Source: Candidatus Hydrogenedentes bacterium CG07_land_8_20_14_0_80_42_17 (lineage in GTDB: Bacteria; UBA8481). Taken from it: a stretch of DNA of 8,861 nt. Numbering within the stretch: the stretch's first letter is position 1; each line of letters opens with the position of its first letter. This document shows, one piece after another, positions 1 to 8,283 of the stretch. Position numbers and translations under genes: made by a program. The stretch covers positions 1-8,861 of the forward strand of contig PEWQ01000113.1 in assembly GCA_002780065.1 (NCBI GenBank), written 5' to 3'. The notes under the pieces were generated by a model. That model made no database searches, was not told the origin of the DNA, and was given only the letters and a program-made list of their open reading frames with translations.

Positions 1-1
1 G

Positions 2-838
2 TGGCATTCGAAAATAGATTTTCCTGATTTTGCTCAGTCATTAAATAAAAACATTGAAGCCATTAAAATTGATCTTTCTAATAAATCTGAAATCGAAGAT
101 ACATCCAAAAAAATCGGAGACACTTTCGATGTCATTCTCCACCTTGCGGCAAACGGCGATCCGGTGCGCTCAATTCAAAATCCTCTGTCCGACCTCATTG
201 AGACAGCGCAAAGTGCACTTTTGACATTCACTACATTTCGAGCGAAAAGGCTGATACTTTTTTCAACCGGAGCGGTATATGAAGGAGCCGACGGACAAGT
301 TTCGCCGGCGACAGTTTGTAAGCCAATATTACCTTACGCTGTCACTCACTTTGCAGTTGAAAATTATGCTTGGTGGGCGAAGTCACAGGGAAATTTCGAA
401 GAGGTCACGGCTTTGCGTTTTTTCGGAGCTTACGGGCCGCACGAACCCCCGCGCAAAATTTATACCCGGCTTTGCAATGCTTTTGGAATCGAGAAGAAAA
501 AAGAATTTACGCTCCGCGGCAATGGAAATAATCTCATCGACGCTATGTATATTGATGACGCTGTGAATGCGATTTTAAATGTGATGGAGGCGAAAGAAGC
601 GGATGGAACTTATGATCTGTCGAGTGGAAACGCAATAACATTAAATGAACTTGTGGAACGGTCAGCAAAGGTGTTTGGAATAAATTCTCCATCGATACGA
701 TATGAAGGGATTGTTGCGGAGGAGCATTTTTTCAGAGCTGATCCGAAACCGTTCGAAAATAAATTCGGTTTCAAACCAAAGATAAAACTCGAAGAAGGCT
801 TGCGAAGACATGCAGAATGGCTGAAACGTGAAAGATGA
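2..838 (+). CDS. NAD-dependent epimerase/dehydratase (extended SDR), 5'-truncated by window edge
   Basis: The frame is open from base 2 to a TGA at 836-838, giving 278 visible residues. The GTG at 164 lies inside the fold and is not the start. The N-terminal GxxGxxG nucleotide-binding loop lies upstream of the window. Visible extended-SDR landmarks are the HLAANGDP strand/loop (residues 47-54), [12 protein letters not shown] with the catalytic Ser/Thr (84-95), the active-site Tyr of PYAVTH (Tyr112), [12 protein letters not shown] after the active site, and [10 protein letters not shown] plus [14 protein letters not shown] in the substrate-binding C-terminal part. Such enzymes epimerise or dehydrate nucleotide sugars in the cytoplasm, often for polysaccharide synthesis; the substrate cannot be told here. 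The usual lysine of YxxxK is His116 (codon cac at 347-349), which is odd. The stop is followed one base later by the metH ATG, suggesting co-transcription. The family is confident; the specific activity is unknown. Confidence 0.9.
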   Translation, partial: WHSKIDFPDFAQSLNKNIEAIKIDLSNKSEIEDTSKKIGDTFDVILHLAANGDPVRSIQNPLSDLIETAQSALLTFTTFRAKRLILFSTGAVYEGADGQVSPATVCKPILPYAVTHFAVENYAWWAKSQGNFEEVTALRFFGAYGPHEPPRKIYTRLCNAFGIEKKKEFTLRGNGNNLIDAMYIDDAVNAILNVMEAKEADGTYDLSSGNAITLNELVERSAKVFGINSPSIRYEGIVAEEHFFRADPKPFENKFGFKPKIKLEEGLRRHAEWLKRER

Positions 839-839
839 A

Positions 840-3800
840 ATGAATACTGATAAGACTGCAATTTTAAAAAAGATACTATCTGAACGGATCATGGTGCTGG
901 ACGGAGCTATGGGCACAATGATTCAAAAGAAAAAATTAAAAGAAGAGGATTATCGCGGAGAACGTTTTAGAAATCATCCAAAAGAATTGAAAGGCGCGAA
1001 CGATGTTTTGTGCCTGACTCAGCCAGATATTATTTTGGATATTCACAGAGCATATCTTGCCGCGGGCGCAGACATTATTGAGACTGATACATTTAATTCC
1101 ACGAGTATTGCGCTTTCAGATTTCGGATTAGAGAAAATGGTTCGAGAGATAAATGCGACAGCAGCTCGAATTGCTCGGAAGGCAGTTGACGAAGCTGAAG
1201 CGAATGACACTTCGAAACCGAGATTTCCATCGAAACCTAGATTTCCATCGAAACCTAGATTTGTCGCCGGCTCGATCGGCCCCACAAATCGCAGTGCGTC
1301 GATCTCTTCGGACGTGGAGAATCCTGCCTTTCGGTCCGTGACTTTTGATAAACTTGTTTCTGCATACACAGAGCAGATGTCCGGATTAGTCGAAGGCGGA
1401 GTTGATTTACTCATGATCGAAACTGTCTTCGACACTTTGAATGCGAAAGCGGCGCTGTTTGCCGCTGAAGAACTCTTTGAAAGTTTGGGATACAGAATTC
1501 CATTGATAGTTTCAGGAACTATAACAGATGCCAGCGGGAGAACTCTATCCGGTCAGACAGTCGAGGCATTTTGGAATTCGATTTCTCACGCCGATCTATT
1601 TGCAGTCGGATTTAACTGCGCTTTGGGTGCAAAAGAGATGATGCCTCACATCGAGGAGATTTCCCGGCTTGCATGGACGAACGTGATCTGCTATCCGAAT
1701 GCAGGATTGCCCAACGCGTTTGGAGAATACGATGAAACTCCTGAAGTGACCTCAGGAATAATTGGAGAATTAGCGCGAGCCGGCTTGGTGAATATTGTCG
1801 GAGGCTGTTGCGGGACAACTCAAGAGCACATTTCTGCCATTTCAAAACGAGTTTCGAATTGCGCTCCGAGAAAGATTCCTCAAAGAAAGCATTATCTGCG
1901 TCTCTCAGGGCTCGAGGCTTTAAGTATTTTTCCCGGTTCTAATTTTATAAATATCGGTGAACGCACAAATGTTGCCGGTTCAGCAAAATTTGCAAAATTA
2001 ATTCAAGAAGGCAATTTTGAATCTGCGCTTTCTGTTGCGCGCCAGCAGGTGGAGAACGGCGCGCAGATAATTGATATCAGCATGGACGCCGCGCTGATCG
2101 ATTCCGAAGATGTAATGGTGAAATTTCTGAATTCGCTCGCTTCAGAACCTGAAATTTGCAAAGTCCCTTTCATGCTCGATTCTTCGAAATGGTCGGTGCT
2201 CGAAGCCGGTTTGAAATGCATACAGGGAAGACCAATTGTGAATTCCATTTCTTTGAAGGAAGGCGAAGAAAAATTTAAGCATCAGGCAAAGATGCTGAAG
2301 CGCTACGGAGCCGCAGTAGTTGTCATGGCATTCGATGAAGAGGGGCAGGCTGTGACTACGGAGCGAAAGGTAGAGATATGCCGCAGAGCATATTTCATTT
2401 TGACCGACGAATTAAAATTTTCGCCCGAGGATATAATTTTCGATCCGAATATTTTAACAATTGCGACCGGCATTGATGAACATAACAATTATGCAAAAAA
2501 TTATTTAGACGCTGTTAAAATAATAAAAACCGAATTACCTTACGTATCAACAAGCGGCGGAGTCAGCAACATTTCGTTTGCGTTTCGTGGAAAGAATGCG
2601 ATTCGAGAGGCTATGCACTCGGTCTTTCTTTTTCATGCAATAAAAGCCGGGCTCGACATGGCAATCGTAAACGCAGGCGCGCTTCCGGTTTACGAAGATA
2701 TTTCGCGAGAATTGCGGGATGCGATCGAGGATGCTATCTTCAATCGGAACCAAGACACAATGAGTCAAGACCCAACTGAACGGCTTATTGCTTTAGCTGA
2801 AGGAATATCTCAGGAAAAGCGGGAAGCAAAGCGTGACGAATGGCGGACCCTTTCTTTGAAAGAAAGATTAAGTCATTCTTTGGTAAAGGGAATTACCGAA
2901 TTTTTGGATGAAGATATTTCCGAGGCATTAACTAAATACGATGAACCTCTCGCTATTATTGAAGGTCCGCTCATGGATGGAATGAATGAAGTCGGAAATC
3001 TTTTCGGAGACGGAAAGATGTTTTTGCCGCAGGTAGTAAAGAGTGCGCGCGTGATGAAAAAGGCAGTCGCAATTCTGATGCCTCACATCGAAGCGCGCAA
3101 AAGAAACGGAGAGTCCAATTCGAAGGGAACCATAGTGCTGGCGACAGTTAAGGGCGATGTTCACGATATTGGAAAGAACATCGTCGGAGTCGTTTTAGCG
3201 TGCAACAATTTCAAAGTGATTGATCTCGGAGTAATGACGCCGGTCAATCGAATTGTGGAAGCTGTAAAAAGGGAGAATGCCAACATTCTCGGGCTGAGCG
3301 GACTTATTACTCCTTCGCTTGATGAGATGGCGCATGTTGCAAGGGAACTGGATAGAGAAGGATTAATCCTTCCTTTGATGATCGGAGGCGCTACGACCTC
3401 GAAGATGCATACTGCGGTAAAAATATCGATTGAGCGAAAAGGGCTTACTGTGCATGCTACTGATGCATCCAGAGCTGTCGGTGTTGCGTCAAAATTGATG
3501 GATGCGAATGTTTGTAAAAGTTTTGAAGCAGAGATCAGAGAAGAATATGAGCGGTTGAGACAGCGGCATCTTGCTGAAAAAAAGGTAAGACTAATTTCTA
3601 TCGAAGAAGCGCGTCGGAGAGCACTTAAGACTGATTGGAGTCAACTGCAAATTGTTAAGCCGACATTTATTGGAGCAAAAAGTCTTAATGAAATTTCGAT
3701 AGAGGAAATTATTCCGCGCATAGATTGGACTCCGTTTTTCCAAGCGTGGGAACTCAAAGGAAAGTATCCGAAGATATTTGAAGATAAAAAATATGGTGAA

Positions 3801-4553
3801 GAATCTAAAAAACTTTTTGAAGATGCAGAAAGAATGCTGGAGAAGTTTTCAGGCAGAATTCGACCGTCTGCAAGCATTGGATTTTTTCCGGCGGGGAGTC
3901 GAGAAGATGATATTATTATTTTTGAAGATGAGCTCCGTAATAAAATTATCTCTGTAATTCCTACTTTACGTCAGCAGATAGATCGGGGAAAAAATCCGAA
4001 TCTTGCACTAGCTGATTTTATCGCTCCGGCTGATGAGCATAACTGCGATTACATCGGATTATTTGCTGTGACTGCAGGAATTGGTTTAGAGGAGCTTCTC
4101 AATGAATTTAGAAAAGACAATGATGATTACAGCGTTATTCTTGCAAAAGCACTTGCTGATCGCCTTGCAGAAGGACTTGCGGAATTCATGCATGAACGCG
4201 TCAGAAAAGAATTGTGGGGTTACGCCCCTGATGAGAAACTTTCAATTGATGAATTAATCGCCGAGAACTACCGAGGAATAAGACCGGCTCCGGGATATCC
4301 CTCATGCCCCGACCATGCGGACAAGAAGATAATATTTGAATTATTGAGTGCGGAGCGGATAGGAATGAAACTAACTGAAAACGGAGCTATGATTCCTCCT
4401 TCATCGGTTGCTGGATTTTACTTTGCACATCCTGCCGCGCAATATTTTGGAGTAGGAAGAATCGGCATTGACCAACTGAAGGGCTATTCTATGCGTCGCG
4501 GAGCAGAATTGAAAGATACGGCAAAACGGCTGATGATAGAGCTTGATGAATGA
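840..4553 (+). CDS. metH: Cobalamin-dependent methionine synthase MetH
   Basis: This is a complete 1237-residue 5-methyltetrahydrofolate-homocysteine methyltransferase, close to the roughly 1230-residue family norm. It makes methionine and tetrahydrofolate through enzyme-bound cobalamin. Four modules are visible. The homocysteine domain has [10 protein letters not shown] near residue 20 and zinc ligands Cys260 and Cys323-Cys324 in GGCCGTT. The pterin domain starts at [11 protein letters not shown] (about 371). The cap and B12 domain has DVHDIG (Asp773, cobalt-ligating His775), Ser820 in GLSGL and GGATTSK near 849. The C-terminal reactivation domain has MHERVRKE and the AdoMet motif RPAPGY (Arg1148-Tyr1153). 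ATG 840 was chosen; it has a weak GAAAG five bases upstream and lies one base past the epimerase stop. An in-frame GTG at 828 would add four residues and overlap that gene. Residues 125-141 hold a tandem SKPRFP expansion. No cobalamin riboswitch is visible, as the upstream DNA is coding. Confidence 0.97.
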   Translation: MNTDKTAILKKILSERIMVLDGAMGTMIQKKKLKEEDYRGERFRNHPKELKGANDVLCLTQPDIILDIHRAYLAAGADIIETDTFNSTSIALSDFGLEKMVREINATAARIARKAVDEAEANDTSKPRFPSKPRFPSKPRFVAGSIGPTNRSASISSDVENPAFRSVTFDKLVSAYTEQMSGLVEGGVDLLMIETVFDTLNAKAALFAAEELFESLGYRIPLIVSGTITDASGRTLSGQTVEAFWNSISHADLFAVGFNCALGAKEMMPHIEEISRLAWTNVICYPNAGLPNAFGEYDETPEVTSGIIGELARAGLVNIVGGCCGTTQEHISAISKRVSNCAPRKIPQRKHYLRLSGLEALSIFPGSNFINIGERTNVAGSAKFAKLIQEGNFESALSVARQQVENGAQIIDISMDAALIDSEDVMVKFLNSLASEPEICKVPFMLDSSKWSVLEAGLKCIQGRPIVNSISLKEGEEKFKHQAKMLKRYGAAVVVMAFDEEGQAVTTERKVEICRRAYFILTDELKFSPEDIIFDPNILTIATGIDEHNNYAKNYLDAVKIIKTELPYVSTSGGVSNISFAFRGKNAIREAMHSVFLFHAIKAGLDMAIVNAGALPVYEDISRELRDAIEDAIFNRNQDTMSQDPTERLIALAEGISQEKREAKRDEWRTLSLKERLSHSLVKGITEFLDEDISEALTKYDEPLAIIEGPLMDGMNEVGNLFGDGKMFLPQVVKSARVMKKAVAILMPHIEARKRNGESNSKGTIVLATVKGDVHDIGKNIVGVVLACNNFKVIDLGVMTPVNRIVEAVKRENANILGLSGLITPSLDEMAHVARELDREGLILPLMIGGATTSKMHTAVKISIERKGLTVHATDASRAVGVASKLMDANVCKSFEAEIREEYERLRQRHLAEKKVRLISIEEARRRALKTDWSQLQIVKPTFIGAKSLNEISIEEIIPRIDWTPFFQAWELKGKYPKIFEDKKYGEESKKLFEDAERMLEKFSGRIRPSASIGFFPAGSREDDIIIFEDELRNKIISVIPTLRQQIDRGKNPNLALADFIAPADEHNCDYIGLFAVTAGIGLEELLNEFRKDNDDYSVILAKALADRLAEGLAEFMHERVRKELWGYAPDEKLSIDELIAENYRGIRPAPGYPSCPDHADKKIIFELLSAERIGMKLTENGAMIPPSSVAGFYFAHPAAQYFGVGRIGIDQLKGYSMRRGAELKDTAKRLMIELDE
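1212..1262 (+). repeat. 18-bp in-frame tandem repeat within metH
   Basis: There are 2.8 copies of an 18-bp unit, TCGAAACCTAGATTTCCA. Unit 1 is 1212-1229 (one substitution, CCG for CCT), unit 2 is 1230-1247 and partial unit 3 is 1248-1262. It encodes [17 protein letters not shown] directly before the conserved [10 protein letters not shown] motif of the homocysteine domain. Only one KPRF is expected there by comparison with typical MetH proteins, so about 12 residues look added. The near identity of the copies suggests a recent slipped-strand duplication. Confidence 0.95.
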
Positions 4554-4556
4554 AAT

Positions 4557-5390
4557 TTATTTTTTTCGAAAGAAAAGTGTTATGAAAAAGAATGCGGCAG
4601 AAACGAGAACGATTGTTGCTCCTGTCGCAGTATTCCATGAGTAAGAAAGTTGTAAGCCTATAATACCTGACAAAATTGCAAATGTGACGGAGAAGATATG
4701 GTAGGAATAAACTCGATTGCAGATATTCCGCGCCGCCGCGGCTGGAAGCACTAGAAGCGAGCTGATGATGAAAAGTCCGACCCACGGAATAGCTACGGCT
4801 ATCACAAGTGCTACGATGATGCTGAAGAGAAGTTCCATTAGAAAAGGATTTATTCCGCGCGTTTTAGCTATGGAAACGTTAAGTGCCGAGAGAAGAAACT
4901 TGTTAAAGAAAACCAACCATATTGTGACTGTAGCTATCAGTACTACTGCTAGAATGTATATTTCTTTAGGGGAGATGCTAAGTATATCTCCGATTAGATA
5001 GCGCGTGAATTTTGAAAAACCGCCGCCTCGAGATAAAATCACAATTCCGCCCGCTACAGTCGTTGCGGTGACAGTAGCTATAATAGTGTCCGTGGAGGCA
5101 GAAGTTATTTTTCTGAGCATGACAAGTGCGATTGCGAAGAGGGCGGCGAATAAAATTAGTGAAATGCTTGGGTCTGAGCATCCGAAAATTACTCCGGCCG
5201 CCAGTCCTGCAAGAGCTCCGTGCCCGATCGAATCCGCAAAGAACGCCATCCTGTTGTTGACTATCAATGTTCCCAGTACTCCGCATATCGGTGCAATTAG
5301 TATTATTGCCATCAATGCGTTTCTCATGAAAGCGTATTGCGCCCATTCGAATGGAAGGCGGATTAACAAAGAATGCCAAATTCCATTCAT
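4557..5390 (-). CDS. znuB: Zinc-type ABC transporter permease ZnuB (ABC-3 family)
   Basis: This 277-residue inner-membrane permease belongs to the ABC-3 (ZnuB/MntB/TroC-D) family and forms the channel through which metal delivered by the binding protein crosses the membrane. About eight or nine hydrophobic segments are visible, roughly at residues 24-44, 55-72, 77-93, 103-119, 143-163, 183-200, 203-220, 232-250 and 256-274. Family signatures include FADSIGHGALAG (51-62), RYLIGDILSIS (130-140) and the conserved late segment GLFIISSLLVLPAAAAR (205-221). The ATG at 5390 overlaps the znuC stop by four bases (ATGA), and a GGAG lies ten bases upstream at plus-strand 5401-5404, supporting this start. 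It is the last gene of the znuACB operon and ends three bases from the metH stop, with no convincing terminator between. Zinc is inferred from the ZnuA partner; manganese is the main alternative. Confidence 0.93.
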   Translation of the reverse strand: MNGIWHSLLIRLPFEWAQYAFMRNALMAIILIAPICGVLGTLIVNNRMAFFADSIGHGALAGLAAGVIFGCSDPSISLILFAALFAIALVMLRKITSASTDTIIATVTATTVAGGIVILSRGGGFSKFTRYLIGDILSISPKEIYILAVVLIATVTIWLVFFNKFLLSALNVSIAKTRGINPFLMELLFSIIVALVIAVAIPWVGLFIISSLLVLPAAAARNICNRVYSYHIFSVTFAILSGIIGLQLSYSWNTATGATIVLVSAAFFFITLFFRKK

Positions 5391-6184
5391 GCGTGAATTT
5401 CTCCATCAATGTATTTGAAACTTTTGATCGAGTTATATTCAGGCACTTCGATTTTGCCGAAAAATTCTATTGTTTTGGTATTTCCAAATACATCTGCAGG
5501 TGAGCCGACGGCGAGGATTTTGTTATCGAGAAGAACAATTCGGTCTGCATATCGAGCGGCAAGAGGAAGGTCGTGCGAGACAAGAAGAATCGATAGGTCT
5601 TGAGTATGTTTCAAATTAGTCACTATTTCGTAAAAAAGTTCCATACCGTTTCTGTCTACATGGGCCGTAGGCTCATCGAGCAGAAGCAATGTCGGAAGAG
5701 GTTCTATTGCTAGTGCAAGAAGTGCGCGCTGAAGTTCGCCTCCTGAAAGTGTTCCGATCCGCCTGTCAAGAAGATGAGATATTTTTACGCGTTCAAGTGC
5801 GGAAAGAGCTCTTTGGCGAATATTGTCGGATACTCCAAGCCACGCGGGCCGTGACGACATCGCAGAAGCGAAAAGATCTATCACGCAGAACGGCGCGTCA
5901 GAATCGAATTCCATCTTTTGAGGTACATACCCAATTGACGGTTTTCGATTACTTTCCTGTTTAGGATCGAGAAATCGCAATTCTCCCTCGAACGGAATTT
6001 CACCGAGTATTGCTTTTAAAAGTGTTGTTTTGCCTCCGCCGTTTGGACCGATTAAAACCGTCAATTCTCCGCAATGAACATGAAGATTTATTTCGCTTAG
6101 AATTTTTTCGATTCCATAACTTACATTCAATCCTGCAATACGAGTGCAGCAGAGCCCGCATGGTGATGAAGACTGAAATTTCAT
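5387..6184 (-). CDS. znuC: Zinc-type ABC transporter ATP-binding protein ZnuC
   Basis: This 265-residue cytoplasmic ATPase powers the metal importer. All ABC motifs are present in order: Walker A GPNGGGKT (46-53), Q-loop Gln89 in YVPQK, signature LSGGE (146-150), Walker B LLLLDE (166-171), D-loop AHVD (174-177) and H-loop His204 in VSHD. It therefore looks catalytically intact. Before the nucleotide fold is a short N-terminal extension with Cys9, Cys12 and Cys13 (a CGLCC cluster), and Cys38 lies in HVHCGEL. Such cysteines occur in a subset of ZnuC-like proteins as I recall them, and their role is not known to me. The ATG at 6184 overlaps the znuA stop by four bases, with no good Shine-Dalgarno sequence, so translation is probably coupled. 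The stop overlaps the znuB start in the same way. Confidence 0.94.
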   Translation of the reverse strand: MKFQSSSPCGLCCTRIAGLNVSYGIEKILSEINLHVHCGELTVLIGPNGGGKTTLLKAILGEIPFEGELRFLDPKQESNRKPSIGYVPQKMEFDSDAPFCVIDLFASAMSSRPAWLGVSDNIRQRALSALERVKISHLLDRRIGTLSGGELQRALLALAIEPLPTLLLLDEPTAHVDRNGMELFYEIVTNLKHTQDLSILLVSHDLPLAARYADRIVLLDNKILAVGSPADVFGNTKTIEFFGKIEVPEYNSIKSFKYIDGEIHA

Positions 6185-7095
6185 TTAGCCAAAGCTTTTT
6201 TCAGCACTTCGAGATTTTTATTCATAATCTCTAAATATGCGTCAGGATTGTCCTGACCGTTCTCAACCGGATCCAGCATAAAAATATCAGCTTCAGTTTC
6301 ACGCATAATGGTTTCTGCGGTTCGTGCGGGAAATTGCGGCTCAATAAATATGTTATGCACATTTTTCTTGCGAATAGTCTGAATTAGACTTGCAACCTCT
6401 TCGGCACTTGGCTCCTCTTCGGGCTCTTTTCTTACAACAGCAATTACTTCAAGCGAGAATTCTTTTGCAAACCAATAAAAGGCATCATGGAAGGTTACTA
6501 TTTTACGGTCGGGCAATGAATCTATTGCAGAATGCATTTTTGTTTTAAGTGCTTCTAACTTTTGAATGTATAGAATTGAATTTGCCTTGTATGCATCGGC
6601 ACGAATAGGATCGAGCGCGCCGAGTTGATCGGCGATACTTTTGGTTTGCTCAATTGCTCCGGTGATGCTGGTCCAGATGTGAGGATTATTAATTTCTGAA
6701 TCTCGATCGGTGAAATTTTTTGAAGAGTCGATAATTTTTAATTCCGGAAATCCCTTAATCGCAGGTTCGAGAAATGTCTCAAGACCTAGTCCGTTGATGA
6801 CTAAAATTTTTGCGGTTGATAATTTTCGCATTGATTCGGTAGTAAGTTGAAAGTCATGCGGGCAACCGGAATACTGTGCCGCTAAATTTTCAACAGAGAC
6901 ATTTGGAATATCTTTAGCAATATTTAAAACCATAATATAGATGGGATAAAAAGAAGTTATTATTTTGATAGAAGTTTGGCTTGAATTATTATTTTTATTC
7001 TCTTTGAAAGCATTTCCGCATGCACTGCTCCAGAAAGAAAAAATGAAAAAGAGTACGGAAAAAAAAATTAGAGTTTTTAATTTGCCTATATTCAT
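6181..7095 (-). CDS. znuA: Zinc-binding ABC transporter substrate-binding lipoprotein ZnuA
   Basis: This is a 304-residue cluster A-I (ZnuA/TroA) solute-binding protein. The N-terminus (MNIGKLK, then a hydrophobic stretch) ends in FWSSAC with Cys26 as lipidation site, so the mature protein should be membrane-anchored and periplasm-facing. Predicted metal ligands are His80 in GCPHDFQ, His139 in NPHIW, His203 in TFHDAFYWFAKE and Asp275 in FMLDPVEN. Histidine rather than glutamate at the third position favours zinc over manganese, from knowledge of the family. The His-rich loop of many ZnuA proteins is absent. A conserved-looking INGLGLETFL follows the first lobe. The ATG at 7095 is preferred over an immediately upstream TTG at 7098. 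No Shine-Dalgarno sequence precedes it; an AT-rich dyad does, which may be an operator. It is the first gene of the znuACB operon. Confidence 0.94.
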   Translation of the reverse strand: MNIGKLKTLIFFSVLFFIFSFWSSACGNAFKENKNNNSSQTSIKIITSFYPIYIMVLNIAKDIPNVSVENLAAQYSGCPHDFQLTTESMRKLSTAKILVINGLGLETFLEPAIKGFPELKIIDSSKNFTDRDSEINNPHIWTSITGAIEQTKSIADQLGALDPIRADAYKANSILYIQKLEALKTKMHSAIDSLPDRKIVTFHDAFYWFAKEFSLEVIAVVRKEPEEEPSAEEVASLIQTIRKKNVHNIFIEPQFPARTAETIMRETEADIFMLDPVENGQDNPDAYLEIMNKNLEVLKKALAK

Positions 7096-7186
7096 CAAAA
7101 TAATTATTACATTAGCTTATTCTTATTGTAAAGCAAAGGAAGGAAGTATCCTTTATTTTTTTGGAGTGATGATGTAATATCTTTGT
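7096..7186. promoter_or_regulatory. Divergent intergenic region between znuA and the propeller lipoprotein gene
   Basis: This 91-base spacer must hold promoters for both directions unless one gene is expressed otherwise. Two dyads are visible: the perfect palindrome AATAATTATT at 7099-7108, touching the znuA start, and AAGGA-AGTA-TCCTT at 7140-7153, followed on the plus strand by a T-rich run. On the minus strand TACAAT (plus 7125-7130) resembles a -10 box but has no good -35. On the plus strand TATCTTTG (7178-7185) matches the Bacteroidota -7 pattern TAnnTTTG but sits against the ATG. A metal-responsive Fur/Zur-type repressor site is plausible for the AT-rich palindrome, but this is inference. 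Confidence 0.35.
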
Positions 7187-8272
7187 ATGAGAAAAGTTTT
7201 TTTAATCGTAATAGTTCATCTTTTCTTTTCAGCGTGCAATACTTTGCCCATCAGAGGAGAGGAGAAAAATAACTGGGAGAGAATTTATTTCACTCCAATC
7301 AGCGCGCGTGAACTTATTTTTTCGGATACTCTTATTATTTTTGCATCCGATAGAGGAATTTATTATTCGGATGACGGAGCCCGCTTTCGCTCAGCAAATG
7401 CGGATCTGCCCGGAGACAGAGAAATCATCGACGTTGCGGCTTCTGAGGGAAGAAACGAAATTTACGCTGTCACTGATTTAGGTTATTTGCTCCGCTCTAA
7501 CGACAGAGCGAAGACTTTTTCGGTTGTCGGTCAATTTCCGAATTTTAGAATTTCCGCTGTTTCACTTAATAAAAACGGACGGCTTTTTGCGGCATCCTCA
7601 GTCGGACTTCTTCTTTCGGATTTAGATCTTTCGCAGGCGGCGGTTCGCAAGGTGCGAAGCTATGTGATGCCGTGGGAACTGCTTGTTCTTGGGCTTCCGA
7701 TTTGGCGCAGAGCAAAGCTGGGTTCAGATACCGAGCTCTGGGATGATTGGACGGTAGTTTATGAAGGAGATGTTATTCATCTCGAAGTTGATCCGAAGCA
7801 TTCGGAACATATTATTGCAGATGTATTTGAGCATGGCGCGGTTCAGTCATTTGATGAAGGCGAGACGTGGAAACCGATTATTTCAAGTGAGAGTGAAATT
7901 GTTAAAGGTCCGATCGCATTTGGAACTGATTCTAAAATTATGATTGGTTTGTTTTTTTCAAACGATGATGGAAGAACTTGGCACCGCACAGGCCTAAAAC
8001 CGGATGCGGATGATTTGCGTCAGACTGGAGACAAAGAGTTTGCAGTTCATGATGCAGCCGTCACAGATGACGGTTACTGGGCATTAAATTATCGTGCCGC
8101 TTCGATTTATTTTTCTTCCGATGCGGCAAAGTGGCAGAGGATTGGCGCTCCGGAAAATTTTTACGTTGAGAACCGTGAAACATCTCCATCTGTTTTAGCA
8201 GTCGGAAATGATGGAAAAATATGGGTTGCTACTGACGGTCACGGAATTTTTAGATACATTTTTAAAAAATAA
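7187..8272 (+). CDS. Asp-box beta-propeller lipoprotein (BNR/sortilin/Ycf48-like), function unknown
   Basis: This 361-residue exported protein opens with MRK, a hydrophobic core and the lipobox FSAC (Cys17), so it is likely a lipoprotein. The rest carries repeated Asp-box-like turns typical of beta-propellers: YSDDGARF (60-67), SNDRAKTF (104-111), SFDEGETW (221-228), SNDDGRTW (258-265) and a degenerate SSDAAKW (310-316). Short strand patterns such as IYAVTDLG and IWVATDGHGIFRY complete the blades. These folds occur in sialidases, sortilin-like proteins and photosystem II assembly factor Ycf48; no sialidase catalytic set is evident, so a scaffold or binding role is more likely. Residues 150-187 interrupt the repeat pattern with a hydrophobic, Trp/Leu-rich stretch. 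An in-frame TAA at 7175-7177 rules out a longer start. The only GGAG is about 20 bases upstream, too far for a normal ribosome binding site. It is divergent from znuA; a link to zinc is unproven. Confidence 0.85.
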   Translation: MRKVFLIVIVHLFFSACNTLPIRGEEKNNWERIYFTPISARELIFSDTLIIFASDRGIYYSDDGARFRSANADLPGDREIIDVAASEGRNEIYAVTDLGYLLRSNDRAKTFSVVGQFPNFRISAVSLNKNGRLFAASSVGLLLSDLDLSQAAVRKVRSYVMPWELLVLGLPIWRRAKLGSDTELWDDWTVVYEGDVIHLEVDPKHSEHIIADVFEHGAVQSFDEGETWKPIISSESEIVKGPIAFGTDSKIMIGLFFSNDDGRTWHRTGLKPDADDLRQTGDKEFAVHDAAVTDDGYWALNYRAASIYFSSDAAKWQRIGAPENFYVENRETSPSVLAVGNDGKIWVATDGHGIFRYIFKK

Positions 8273-8283
8273 AAAAGGCTTAC

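Noticed and set aside
164-838. GTG at 164 as the start of the epimerase
   Set aside because: The frame stays open to base 2, and the upstream residues ([13 protein letters not shown]) are typical of the family, so the true start lies outside the window.
828-839. GTG at 828 as the metH start
   Set aside because: It has no ribosome binding site and would overlap the epimerase; ATG 840 with GAAAG upstream is more likely. It cannot be excluded, and the difference is only four residues.
4560-4576. Bidirectional terminator between metH and znuB
   Set aside because: The only stem is short and all A-U/G-U, with no GC content, and it lies inside the znuB coding region.
4978-5409. 143-codon minus-strand frame and the opposite 137-codon plus-strand frame over znuB/znuC
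   Set aside because: Both are shadows of the real permease frame, with no family features.
7140-7162. Rho-independent terminator (AAGGA/TCCTT stem with T-run)
   Set aside because: The stem is only 5 bp and no plus-strand gene ends upstream of it; it is treated as a possible operator instead.
6965-7177. 70-codon plus-strand frame ending just before the propeller gene
   Set aside because: It lies mostly antisense to the znuA signal peptide, has no recognisable domain, and its composition mirrors the opposite strand.
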